A DNA stretch of 64,000 nt. It comes from Corynebacterium lactis RW2-5 (GTDB lineage Bacteria > Actinomycetota > Actinomycetes > Mycobacteriales > Mycobacteriaceae). This document shows, piece by piece, positions 13,392 through 21,731 of the stretch. The stretch lies in contig NZ_CP006841.1 of the NCBI RefSeq assembly GCF_001274895.1, positions 2,705,746 to 2,769,745 of the forward strand, in the 5' to 3' direction. Below the pieces are notes generated by a model. That model was given only the letters and a program-made list of their open reading frames with translations. It was not told the DNA's origin and made no database searches. The translations under genes and the position numbers were made by a program. Within the stretch, counting starts at the first letter, position 1; each line of letters starts with the position of its first letter.

Positions 13392-14660
13392 CTACCGGCG
13401 CGTACCCGACCAGGCAGCAACAGATGCCAACCCCATCAACACCCCTGCACCAACGAAAATGCTCGACGTCCCAACTAACGTCGCGCCCACTCCCGCAACC
13501 GGCGGCAACAACACCTGCGCCAACCGATTGCCCATAAGCCGGACCGACAGAGCCTGAGCTCGCGCGCCTGATTCAATAAGGGTGCTTACCCATGTCATCG
13601 ACATTGGCATTACAAAACCCCACGCCAGCCCACAGATGCCGGTCGCTACGACCAACATCCACGTTTCAGTTAGCCACGGCATCAGCAAAAGCGGCACGAC
13701 CCCCAACGCGACGGACGCTAAAAGAACTCGATCCCTATCCAAGCGTCGCAAGACGGTGGGCATCGCCGCACGGGACAGTACCGCCATGCCACTTCGGGCA
13801 CTCAAAATCGCCGTCACCTCCCCCACTGACAAACCGATCTCTCTACCAAGCACAGGCACATAAGCGGTAAGCAGGTCGATAGCCACAATTACCGCTATAG
13901 AAACGGACATTGCGGCAGGCATACCCGCGCGAGACAAAATGCTCCGCACCGCCGCTTTCTGTGCGGTCTTCTCATTCGCGGCCTCCTTAACCACCGCATC
14001 CTTAACCACCGCATCCTTAACCACCGCATCCTTAACCGCCGCGCTCCCAACCACGGCCCCATCTTCGCGCGATGCCGCTGCGGCAGCTTCGAATCGTCGA
14101 TAAGCGCGAGCGATAGGCCAACCGCAGAAAAGGGCGACCGCGCCGACGGCGGCCATCCCCCACAGAGCGGCGGTGGTGGAGACGGATGCGGCATCGGACT
14201 GAGCAGTCAGCAGGCCGGCCACGACTATCCCCAGGAATTGCCCCACGGAAATGCCCAGCGTGAAGTAGGCGAAGAGACTATCGAGGCCCGCGACGCTGCC
14301 ACGCAGGTGCGACACCATCCCCTGGGCAGCAATCAGCGTAGTCATATGGGCAAAACCCAAGGCGGTATAGCCGATTAGCAGCACCGGCAGGTTCGTGGAA
14401 AGTGCCATCACCGCCGACGCGACCACGGTGGAAATAAGGCCAGACTGCATAACCTCGGGGGCTCGACTCGAATCGACAAGTCGGCCGGCGGGCATCGCGA
14501 TGAGGAGCGGGACAAGCGAAAACGCAGCGGTGAACCAGCCAATCGTGGCGGCGTCACCCCCAAAGTCGAGCACTCGCCACGACAGCAGGACACGACCGCC
14601 GTTGAAAACCGCCTGCCCCAGCACGGTCACAGCCACCAGTGCCCCGAACCAACGCCTCAT
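13392..14660 (-). CDS. Major facilitator superfamily transporter (422 aa)
   Basis: Twelve-helix MFS permease in two halves. The N-half includes TIGWFTAAFSLVPLLIAMPAGRLVD, with the loop 2-3 motif variant PAGRLVDSS. The central cytoplasmic loop (about residues 195-245) is low-complexity with KDAVVKDAVVKDAVVKEA, encoded by a 15-bp tandem repeat. The C-half ends with VAGVGATLVGTSSIFVGAGVLMGLASVAAW. The substrate is unknown; such proteins are commonly drug or metabolite exporters. It lies directly upstream of the rRNA operon promoter, in the same direction. Confidence 0.88.
   Translation of the reverse strand: MRRWFGALVAVTVLGQAVFNGGRVLLSWRVLDFGGDAATIGWFTAAFSLVPLLIAMPAGRLVDSSRAPEVMQSGLISTVVASAVMALSTNLPVLLIGYTALGFAHMTTLIAAQGMVSHLRGSVAGLDSLFAYFTLGISVGQFLGIVVAGLLTAQSDAASVSTTAALWGMAAVGAVALFCGWPIARAYRRFEAAAAASREDGAVVGSAAVKDAVVKDAVVKDAVVKEAANEKTAQKAAVRSILSRAGMPAAMSVSIAVIVAIDLLTAYVPVLGREIGLSVGEVTAILSARSGMAVLSRAAMPTVLRRLDRDRVLLASVALGVVPLLLMPWLTETWMLVVATGICGLAWGFVMPMSMTWVSTLIESGARAQALSVRLMGNRLAQVLLPPVAGVGATLVGTSSIFVGAGVLMGLASVAAWSGTRR
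13984..14043. repeat. 15-bp tandem repeat, four copies, inside the MFS gene
   Basis: Unit TCCTTAACCACCGCA on the plus strand at 13984, 13999, 14014 and 14029, the last copy slightly degenerate. In the protein it encodes repeated KDAVV in the central cytoplasmic loop. The unit length keeps the frame, so copy number could vary without disrupting the gene. Confidence 0.9.
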
Positions 14661-14885
14661 TTCCCCTACCGACTCCTGACCACCACATCGCGAGACTCTC
14701 CCACGTCCCCACCAAAGCCTGCCTGACGACGGAAAAAACGACCCCGAAACACGGCGGCGGGGTTCGGTTCATTAAGGATAGTCTCTGAAATTCCTCATCT
14801 TCAGGGCTTACAATAAATTATTCGGGCATCCTTGGAGATGTACCGAAATGCTTATTTAGTTACAAAGAAACGGAAATTAGGAGCC

Positions 14886-16472
14886 ATGCTTGAACGCACA
14901 CTGGTGTTCGTCGATACGTCTTACCTTTTGGCGAGCTTTTACAACTCGTGGGAAACCGGAGCCCGCGGGCAATTAGAAATTGACCTTAGAGAAGTAGTTA
15001 CAGTCCTAGACCGCATGATTTCCCAGCAGCTGAACCAGCCGGTTCAGCGACAGCTCTGGTACGACGGCATCCCGGAGTCCGGGCCACACCGCTACCAGCG
15101 CTCCCTCCGCACCATCGATGGCGTCCAGCTTCGCGCAGGTCAGCTCATTGAATGGGGAGATCGCCGTACCCAAAAGGCAGTTGATACCCGCCTTGTCGCC
15201 GACATGGTTGTCGCAGGTCTGCGACACCAGGTCTCCGATATCGTGCTCGTCTCCGGAGATGCCGACATGCTGCCGGGTGTTGCCGAAGCCGCTGCCGCCG
15301 GCGCGCGAGTTCACCTCTACGGATTCGGCTGGGATTCCATGTCGGGCGCGCTCCGCCACGCCTGTGACACCACCACGATCCTCGACCCGCGCGAGGACTT
15401 CGCTGACGCAATGCAGCTAAACGTCCTCGAAGGCCCCATCCCGCCGGTTGTTCGCCCGAATAAGCCCCTGGGAGACGCCGAGCCCATCGAGGACCTCGGC
15501 GCCACAAAGATTCCGGACACCCGAATCACCCCGCCCGGCGAGGACAAAGAAGAGGACAGCACCTCTCCTTCCCCTGCCGACGGCGCCTCGGTCGCCGACG
15601 CCGCCGCTCCGCAAGCTACGCCCGCGCCCCCCGGCGCAGCTGGCACCCCCGAGAACAATTCGGAAAGTGGCTACGACGTCCTGCCGCGCGACGAACGTGT
15701 TATCCCGGCCGAGCCGGGACACGTCGATGCCGAGTGCTACCGCCGCGACCTCGCCGCAGCCACGCCGACCGCGAAGGCGGACTCGCCGAAGTTCCACGAG
15801 GTGGAGCACGCCGCGAAGATGGGCGCCCGAGAAATTCCGGCGCAGGCAGAACACCGCGCTGAGGTCGAGAGAAACTCGGCCGGTGATAGAAATGGCGGCG
15901 TCGCCAAGCCCTCCGCACCCGAGTCCACGGTAAGCCCCGCAACGACAGCTCCTGGGCAGAGTGAGCAGTCGGGGGCGCGGGAGGCGTCGGCAAGCGAACA
16001 GGGTGAGCAGGGCGGACAGCCCGGCGTGACGAGCAAAGCTGCCCCGGATGAAAACAACAGCGCGGCCACGGCGGAGGAGAAAGAAGGCGACGCGGCACCG
16101 GCTTCGGCACCGAAGCCTTCGCCTCGCCCGAACCCCTCTATGATGGCGCCGCGTAGGAAACTGCGCAGCCGCTACGTGCCTCTGCCGAACGAGGTGTGGG
16201 CATCGGCGGGTTTCCAGACCCCATTCGATGTCGGCCAGCAGTACGCGAACTGGTGGTACGAGAACATCGCCACGGAGCAGGCACGCGATACCGCGCACTT
16301 GCTCTCCGGAGGAGGACTCCCGGCGGACATCGACAGGCCACTGCTGCAGTTCGCCTGCGAGACTCTGCACGAGTACACGCTGACCGAGACGCAGCGCGTG
16401 AACCTGCGCGACGGTTTCCACGCGGGTATCCGCGGGGTGCTTCTGGCCAGGAAAAACAACAACCTGGACTAA
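14886..16472 (+). CDS. NYN (PIN-like) domain protein with long disordered linker (528 aa)
   Basis: Residues 1-165 are an NYN/LabA-type nuclease-fold domain: MLERTLVFVDTSYLL supplies the first Asp, then KAVDTRLVADMVV, then VLVSGDADMLPGV with the SGDxD motif. These acidic residues are those expected to bind metal in PIN-like RNases. Residues about 185-425 are low-complexity, rich in Pro, Ala, Glu and Ser, and probably unstructured. The final 110 residues (from RRKLRSRYVPLPNEVW) form a conserved-looking helical domain with PFDVGQQYANWWYEN. The start at 14886 has TTAGGAGCC upstream; an upstream ATG at 14832 lacks a site. An RNA target is inferred from the family only. A terminator follows. Confidence 0.82.
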   Translation: MLERTLVFVDTSYLLASFYNSWETGARGQLEIDLREVVTVLDRMISQQLNQPVQRQLWYDGIPESGPHRYQRSLRTIDGVQLRAGQLIEWGDRRTQKAVDTRLVADMVVAGLRHQVSDIVLVSGDADMLPGVAEAAAAGARVHLYGFGWDSMSGALRHACDTTTILDPREDFADAMQLNVLEGPIPPVVRPNKPLGDAEPIEDLGATKIPDTRITPPGEDKEEDSTSPSPADGASVADAAAPQATPAPPGAAGTPENNSESGYDVLPRDERVIPAEPGHVDAECYRRDLAAATPTAKADSPKFHEVEHAAKMGAREIPAQAEHRAEVERNSAGDRNGGVAKPSAPESTVSPATTAPGQSEQSGAREASASEQGEQGGQPGVTSKAAPDENNSAATAEEKEGDAAPASAPKPSPRPNPSMMAPRRKLRSRYVPLPNEVWASAGFQTPFDVGQQYANWWYENIATEQARDTAHLLSGGGLPADIDRPLLQFACETLHEYTLTETQRVNLRDGFHAGIRGVLLARKNNNLD

Positions 16473-16516
16473 AGGCTTCGGCTAGGTTCGCCCGGCCGGG
16501 CGCGGCCACGCAGGTG

Positions 16517-16565
16517 AGCCCGGAGGTCACGAGGGATTGCGCCCCCCAGTGGCCTCCGGGCTTTT
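16517..16565 (+). terminator. Intrinsic terminator of the NYN gene
   Basis: AGCCCGGAGG (16517-16526) pairs with CCTCCGGGCT (16553-16562), followed by TTTT. The 26-base loop is long but the stem is perfect. Confidence 0.7.
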
Positions 16566-16626
16566 GTCTGCGGTTGTCTGCGCTGTGAGCGCTGCCCGCA
16601 CTGTGCGCTAAAGTACCGTCTTCGCT

Positions 16627-17454
16627 TTAGGCGCCTTCGGTACCCTTGGCTCCCTTTCCTTCCCCTTCACCTGGCTCCAGCTCGGCCGGGACCTCCTCGG
16701 CCTCGTGCTTGCCGGACTCCAGGGCGGCGTTTTCCTTGCTCATCTGCGCGCGGATCTCAGCCAGGCGCATATCCGCGCGGGCATCTGCCCCCGAAGCCTC
16801 AATCTCAGCCATACGACCCTGGTGGGACGAAGCCGCGAGCTCCTGCGCGCCGAGAGCATTAGCGTAGCGACTCTCGATCTTCTCGCGGACCGAGTCGAGG
16901 GTCGGGACGTTCGGATTATCCGTGATTCCCTGCATGCCCTGCAGCGTATTCGAGGTCGTCTCCTGCATTTTCGCCTGGTCAGCCTGAGACTCGAGCTCGC
17001 GGATCTCGGTCTTCATCTGCTCGTAGCGGACCTGCGACTGCTGCGCCTGCTTCTGGGCCTCTTCCGCCGCCGAAACCGCCTGCGCGTGCAGCTGCGTGGT
17101 CTGCTCAAGCTCATTTTCGATGCTGACCAACTGAGAGGCGAACACTTCAGCGGTGTTCTCCATCTTCTGCGCAGTCGCCTCATCGCCCGATGCGCGGGCG
17201 GCATCCGCCTGCTGAAGCGCCTGGCGAGTATTCACCGTCAGCTTCTCGCGCTCCTTGTTCAGTCGCCCCAGCTGCATCTCCAGCTGGTTACGATTTCCGA
17301 TTACCGCAGCGGCCTGCCGCTGAATCTCGTTATGGCGCTTGCGCTCGGCCTCTGCTGCCTGGGCGATCTGAACCTTCGGGTCAGCATTATCATCAATCTT
17401 CTTATCGAAAGAAGACATCATGTACTTCCAGCCTTTAGCAAAAGGATTAGCCAT
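16627..17454 (-). CDS. PspA/IM30 family protein (275 aa)
   Basis: Predicted peripheral membrane-stress protein of the PspA/Vipp1 (ESCRT-III-like) family. It starts MANPFAKGWKYMMSSFDKK, a short amphipathic stretch. Residues 30-200 are a long, charged coiled coil: VQIAQAAEAERKRHNEIQ, then QLGRLNKEREKL, then EIRELESQADQAKMQE. A linker and a helical tail (RMAEIEASGADARADMRLAEI) follow, with an acidic Gly-rich end. The start at 17454 was chosen over a longer extension because the family begins at this helix. It is divergent from the serine hydrolase; the regions overlap only in promoters. Family role is membrane integrity under stress; no PspBC partners are nearby. Confidence 0.82.
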   Translation of the reverse strand: MANPFAKGWKYMMSSFDKKIDDNADPKVQIAQAAEAERKRHNEIQRQAAAVIGNRNQLEMQLGRLNKEREKLTVNTRQALQQADAARASGDEATAQKMENTAEVFASQLVSIENELEQTTQLHAQAVSAAEEAQKQAQQSQVRYEQMKTEIRELESQADQAKMQETTSNTLQGMQGITDNPNVPTLDSVREKIESRYANALGAQELAASSHQGRMAEIEASGADARADMRLAEIRAQMSKENAALESGKHEAEEVPAELEPGEGEGKGAKGTEGA

Positions 17455-17577
17455 CTCGCATTCGACCCTTTCCGACGAAAATTCGGCGACGTATCGGATA
17501 CACATCGACCTTCTGCTTGAAAATTGTACGTAAAACCAAAAATTCCCTCGACTGCAACACTTCAGCAGCAAGCGTTG

Positions 17578-17583
17578 TAAAGT
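17578..17583 (+). promoter_or_regulatory. -10-like hexamer of a probable leaderless promoter
   Basis: TAAAGT ends 8 bases before the ATG at 17592. No SD is present. This supports 17592 rather than the in-frame ATG at 17517 as the start. Confidence 0.35.
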
Positions 17584-17591
17584 CTTTATCC

Positions 17592-18833
17592 ATGGCCCAT
17601 CCCCCTTCAGACTCAAGGTTTGGCAGCGTTCGACACGCAATTTCCCGCCGAGGCGTAGCCCTGTGCATCGCCGCGGCTTCCCTCACTGTGTCAGCTCCTG
17701 CGATCGGACCTTCCTTGGCAGAGGACGCACAGGCGCAGGCGACGTCTACTCCGGCGAAGCCCAGCTCCTCCTCGCGCTCCTCGACCTCCTCGGAAAAACC
17801 TTCGGCAAAGAAGGAAAATGCTGAGAAGGGGAAGAAGGAGGAAAAGAAAGAGGAGACCACAAACTCCACCACCGCTGAATCCTCTTCCGCCAAGACTTCC
17901 GCTACGGCGACTTCCACGCTGAAGCCAGAGGCAAAGTCCGAATGGGGCCAGAGCGTCCAGGAACGCATGGATGCCGTAACCGAAGAGCTTGAATCGGGAC
18001 GCAGCAAAATCGGGATTGGCATTTTGGACAGGAAGACGGGCGAATTCCTGTGTAACTCCCACTGCAACGATTCCTTCGAACTGGCTAGTCTGTCGAAGAT
18101 GTTCGTTGCGGACGTCGTCGCGTACACCAACTACACGCGCCCAAAGGGCAAGGACATCGAGGCTGGCTCGGGAGACATGCCCGTCGACGGCAATCAGGAC
18201 GCGATGGCCCGCGACGATATGATTCGCTATTCCGACAACGAGGCCACCGACCTTCTATGGTCCGGGTACGGCGGCACTGCCATTGTCGAAAACATCAAGG
18301 AGCGCTACGGACTCTCCGAAGCCACCCAGGCGAACCCCGACTGGGGCATGACCCAGAGCTCAGCCGCCGACATGGTCGCCTACTTTAACGGCATGCTCTC
18401 CGAGAAGGGTGGGCTTTCCGACGTAGAGACTCGCTACCTCCGGCAACTCATGTACTCCCTGCCGCGTTATTCCTACGGCGACGCGGACCAGAACATTGGG
18501 CTCAAAGAGGCCCTTCCCAAAGAGATGGTTGCCAATAAGTCCGGCTGGTTTGATCCCGAAATACGCACGACCGCGGGATTCTTTGGCGACGATGACCGTT
18601 ACGTCATTGCAGTCCTGGGTTCCTACATCGAAGCGGAGGACCTGACCAAGGCAGTCACCGAGATCTTCCCCGACGGCGAGGCCTCCACGGAGGACGATTC
18701 CACGGTGCGCAACCAACCAATCATCTCGTCATCGTCGAATAGCTCGAAGACCAACCCGGCGATTTGGGCAATTCTCGCAGCGATTGTCGGATTCCTACTC
18801 GGCTGGATTGTCCGCAAGCAAACCTCCGAATAG
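17592..18833 (+). CDS. Membrane-anchored serine hydrolase, class A beta-lactamase-like fold (413 aa)
   Basis: Exported protein: basic N-terminus, then a signal-type hydrophobic core GVALCIAAASLTVSAPA. About 70 residues rich in Ser, Glu and Lys (linker) follow. The catalytic domain comes next: FELASLSKMF carries the SxxK motif (Ser-Lys), RYSDNEATD carries SDN, and ANKSGW is the KSG equivalent of KTG. A C-terminal membrane helix NPAIWAILAAIVGFLLGWIV ends in a basic tail. It thus has all three penicillin-recognising motifs. It could act on peptidoglycan or as a beta-lactamase-like hydrolase; neither can be decided here. Confidence 0.83.
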   Translation: MAHPPSDSRFGSVRHAISRRGVALCIAAASLTVSAPAIGPSLAEDAQAQATSTPAKPSSSSRSSTSSEKPSAKKENAEKGKKEEKKEETTNSTTAESSSAKTSATATSTLKPEAKSEWGQSVQERMDAVTEELESGRSKIGIGILDRKTGEFLCNSHCNDSFELASLSKMFVADVVAYTNYTRPKGKDIEAGSGDMPVDGNQDAMARDDMIRYSDNEATDLLWSGYGGTAIVENIKERYGLSEATQANPDWGMTQSSAADMVAYFNGMLSEKGGLSDVETRYLRQLMYSLPRYSYGDADQNIGLKEALPKEMVANKSGWFDPEIRTTAGFFGDDDRYVIAVLGSYIEAEDLTKAVTEIFPDGEASTEDDSTVRNQPIISSSSNSSKTNPAIWAILAAIVGFLLGWIVRKQTSE

Positions 18834-18854
18834 TCCAATACGGAGAAACAGGAA

Positions 18855-18893
18855 GCCGGGGCAGGCGCAACATCGTTGCGACCCTGCCCCGGC
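18855..18893. terminator. Bidirectional intrinsic terminator
   Basis: GCCGGGGCAGG (18855-18865) pairs with CCTGCCCCGGC (18883-18893), between the convergent serine hydrolase and thioredoxin genes. Confidence 0.7.
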
Positions 18894-18922
18894 TATTTCA
18901 GGGTAATCCCCTCACACCCGGA

Positions 18923-19303
18923 CTAGTCCTCCTGGCCGTCCTGCGCTGCCTGCTCAGCAATCTGACGACGGACATCGTCCATATCCAGCGCGGATGCCTG
19001 CTGAACCAGCTCATCCAGAGCGGTCTCCGGCAGTACGCCGGAGTGCTGGAACAGGAGGATTCCCTCGCGGAATACGAACAGGGTCGGAATCGACTGGATA
19101 CCGAGTGCAGCCGAAATCTCCTGGTTCGCGTCCGTGTCAAGCTTGGCGTAGGTAACCTCCGGGTGCTTCTCCGAGTTCTTCTCGAAGATCGGCGCGAACT
19201 GACGGCACGGTCCGCACCAGGAAGCCCAAGCATCGACCAGAACGATATTGCCCTTCTGGATGGTGTCCGCAAAAGTGTCGTTCGTAACGTCGATAGTTGC
19301 CAT
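18923..19303 (-). CDS. Thioredoxin (126 aa)
   Basis: Cytosolic thiol-disulfide oxidoreductase. The active site WCGPC is in LVDAWASWCGPCRQFAP at residues 28-34. The cis-proline loop is IQSIPTLFVF, and a 20-residue helical extension (DMDDVRRQIAEQAAQDG) lies beyond the usual end. The start has AAGGGGCATTACTC upstream. About 110 bases upstream lies a SigM-type promoter (19389-19417), linking it to the sigM-trxB disulfide-stress module at 52-54 kb. It is one of two thioredoxins in the window; the other (54373) lies beside trxB and is the usual 106-residue form. Confidence 0.93.
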   Translation of the reverse strand: MATIDVTNDTFADTIQKGNIVLVDAWASWCGPCRQFAPIFEKNSEKHPEVTYAKLDTDANQEISAALGIQSIPTLFVFREGILLFQHSGVLPETALDELVQQASALDMDDVRRQIAEQAAQDGQED

Positions 19304-19388
19304 GAGTAATGCCCCTTAAAAATAATTTCACTGTCTCTGGCTACGAATCCATGAAAACGTCACTCGGATTCGCGCCACTTGTTTCCCT

Positions 19389-19417
19389 TCAACGCCCGGG
19401 AGCTGAAAAACATTCCG
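19389..19417 (-). promoter_or_regulatory. SigM-type promoter of the thioredoxin gene
   Basis: The minus strand reads CGGAAT (19417-19412), 17 bases, CGTTGA (19394-19389). The described corynebacterial SigM consensus is roughly GGGAAT - N16-19 - YGTTGR. The match is complete except for the first -35 base, and the downstream gene is a thioredoxin, the class of target known for SigM. Confidence 0.6.
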
Positions 19418-19514
19418 CCAAGAGTCCTAGCCCCCTTGTGGGATTGCTTCGGACGGCCCCTTTAAAGGACTTCCCCGCGCCAATAGCGCTGGCAGCGCCG
19501 ACTGCACTGGTTCT

Positions 19515-20363
19515 CTAGCGGTTTACTCGGATAGTGTTCCGTTGCCTGCCGAGCCCCTCAATTTCGATAGTGATTTCCTGCCCGTCCTGCAGGTAGACGG
19601 GCGGATTCATGCCGTGGCCAACACCTGCTGGCGTTCCCGTGGAAATTACATCACCCGGGTTTAGCTGGACGAACTGCGAAATATAGGACACCAATGCCGC
19701 CGGTGAGAAGACCAAGTCCGCGATTGGCGCATCCTGCCGGAGCTCGCCGTCAACCCACGTGCGCACGCGCGCCACGCTCGAATCGAATTGCTCTGCAGTC
19801 AGCATCCAAGGGCCGAAAGCCGACGCGCGCTGCAACGTCTTTCCCTGAAGCCACTGCTCCGTCGCGTATTGGCGGTCTCGCTGGGTGAAGTCGTTCATAA
19901 TCGCGTACCCGGCGATGGCCTTTCCCGCCTCAGATTCGTCGACCTGCAGGCACGTCGAGCCTACGATGACAGCCAGCTCTCCTTCGTAGTCCAGCTTCGC
20001 CGCGCCATCGCGAGGAACTCGAATATCGTCCTTGGCGCCAGCCACCGCATCCGCAAACTTCGCAAATAGCGTGGGAACCTCGGGGCGCTCATGCCCCATC
20101 TCCTCGATATGCGCCGCGTAGTTCAGCCCCACGCAGACAATCTTGCCCGGGCGGGTAATCAGCGGCGCGAAAGCCCACGCGGACTCCGCGACAACGTTGT
20201 CTGGGTTCTCCGCCGCCCCCTCGAGTAGCTCCTGCGCTTCACGACGCCACGTCGGACGTTCCAGAATGTCCCCAAGACACGAATCTGGAAACAGGACAGC
20301 CGAGCCGTCACCGAGAACGGCTGCGCGGGTTCCACCCTGATGCCGCAAGGTTGCAAGACGCAT
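19515..20363 (-). CDS. Fumarylacetoacetate hydrolase family protein (282 aa)
   Basis: FAH-fold metal-dependent hydrolase/isomerase/decarboxylase. The catalytic domain starts at IVCVGLNYAAHIEEMG. It shows LDYEGELAVIVG (Glu ligands), AIMNDFTQRDRQ, KTLQRASAFGPWML and the closing STGTPAGVGHGMNPPVYLQDGQ. These are the usual family signatures; the divalent-metal site (E-x-E ... D) is intact. The start at MRLATLRHQ (20363) is favoured over MSISM at 20375 because it matches family starts and leaves room for the GAGGAA site upstream. The substrate is unknown. It follows the acyltransferase in the same direction with a 50-base gap. Confidence 0.9.
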   Translation of the reverse strand: MRLATLRHQGGTRAAVLGDGSAVLFPDSCLGDILERPTWRREAQELLEGAAENPDNVVAESAWAFAPLITRPGKIVCVGLNYAAHIEEMGHERPEVPTLFAKFADAVAGAKDDIRVPRDGAAKLDYEGELAVIVGSTCLQVDESEAGKAIAGYAIMNDFTQRDRQYATEQWLQGKTLQRASAFGPWMLTAEQFDSSVARVRTWVDGELRQDAPIADLVFSPAALVSYISQFVQLNPGDVISTGTPAGVGHGMNPPVYLQDGQEITIEIEGLGRQRNTIRVNR

Positions 20364-20413
20364 TGAGATACTCATTTCCTCATCATCGTTTGGGACTAAA
20401 CACAATCTACCGC

Positions 20414-21604
20414 TCACTGCGCGCTGCGCTGAAAGACCCTCTGTCCCGGGGTGGTCAGGCGGACAACCCACGCAGGCCGGACAAAGAGCCACTTGGCTCC
20501 CGCCGCCAGAAGAAGCTTATGCAACCCCAGGCAAAGAATCGCGGCGATGATAGTCACCAACGGCGTCATGATGACCAGTTGCGGATCCGACGGCAAGATC
20601 AAGTCGAAGACGATCATGACCAATACCAGCATGGGGATATGCATCAGGAAGATGGGCAGCGTCCGTCCACCCACCTTTTCAAAGGGCGCCACCAAACGGG
20701 TGCCCTGGAGCAGAGCCATCAGATTCACCGCCGCTAAAGCGCCAACCGTAGACAGATAGAGCCGCATGAAGCCGACATTTCCATCATTGAAGCTCGGGTA
20801 CGTGAACTGAACCCACAGTGCCCCCGACAGGAAGGCAGCCATAGTGACACCGAGGAAGAGGATGTTCCGACGCTGCACCATGCTGAATAGCCACGGCGCA
20901 CCGTGCATACCCAACAGGTAGAAAAACAGCATCTTCGTGATGAAATCCCACGACCAGCTGACTGGCTCAAAAGGCGCAAAACCACTGAGAAGTCCCGCCG
21001 CTAGCAGCTGTACTGCCGGATGGACGCGTCGGAAAGCTCGGGTGAACACCGCGAACATGGCCAGCGCCCACAAGAACCACAGGTATGAGGTGGGCTCCAC
21101 TATCGCGTGCAGCGTGTTGTAGATACGCGGCTGCCAGGACGAAGTGTCCATGATGGACGGTGGGTAAACTATTCCGTCGGCCTCGACGTGAGTGTAAGGC
21201 ATTAGGAAGAGCACAAAATCGCGCAGCGGCACCCACAGAACATACAGGTAGACCATCACCCAGATGCGACGATTGGCCAACTTGTGCCACGACTCCGACA
21301 GCGCCTTACCGGCAAACAACCCGGAGAGAAGGAAAAAGAGGGGCATGCGGATTGGTCCGAGGAAGAAGTTGAACTGCTCCCAGCTAGCCGTGTAATAACC
21401 GTGCGCCTGCAGCTCGGTGATTGCGTGGCCGAGAACAACCAGCAAAATGCACAGCCCCTTGGCGGCATCGACCCAGCCGACACGCTGTTTACTACCGCGG
21501 GGCCCTTTAGAGCGCTGCTTGGAGGTCGGCGCCAGCGCGGAGGTCGCGACGGAGGCTTCCGCTTTTCCCGAAGAATTACTGGCGGGGTTTGCAGCCATGG
21601 GCAT
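20414..21604 (-). CDS. Acyltransferase 3 family membrane protein (396 aa)
   Basis: Integral membrane O-acyltransferase of the OafA/acyltransferase-3 type. The first helix carries the family motif VGWVDAAKGLCILLVVLGHAI (residues about 43-60; His is the presumed catalytic residue). IRMPLFFLLSGLF and further helices follow, through VLVMIVFDLIL and IIAAILCLGLHKLLL. The N-terminal 40 residues are low complexity, and an ATG at 21598 is an alternative start. Such enzymes decorate lipids, glycans or envelope mycolates; the acceptor cannot be told. It lies between FAH (downstream) and dnaB. Confidence 0.87.
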   Translation of the reverse strand: MPMAANPASNSSGKAEASVATSALAPTSKQRSKGPRGSKQRVGWVDAAKGLCILLVVLGHAITELQAHGYYTASWEQFNFFLGPIRMPLFFLLSGLFAGKALSESWHKLANRRIWVMVYLYVLWVPLRDFVLFLMPYTHVEADGIVYPPSIMDTSSWQPRIYNTLHAIVEPTSYLWFLWALAMFAVFTRAFRRVHPAVQLLAAGLLSGFAPFEPVSWSWDFITKMLFFYLLGMHGAPWLFSMVQRRNILFLGVTMAAFLSGALWVQFTYPSFNDGNVGFMRLYLSTVGALAAVNLMALLQGTRLVAPFEKVGGRTLPIFLMHIPMLVLVMIVFDLILPSDPQLVIMTPLVTIIAAILCLGLHKLLLAAGAKWLFVRPAWVVRLTTPGQRVFQRSAQ

Positions 21605-21731
21605 GGTCTTTCAACCCCGCTTTCTTCAAGTCCCGAAATCTGGCACCCATAGGGCTGCAGGGCACCAGACTCTCCGATTTAAATACAGTACATTCGAGAA
21701 GTTTACTAGGCAGCGCTCACACCGTGAGCCT

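Noticed and set aside
15417..16421. 334-codon minus-strand open frame opposite the NYN gene
   Set aside because: Lies over the low-complexity linker; Arg-rich artefact of high GC.
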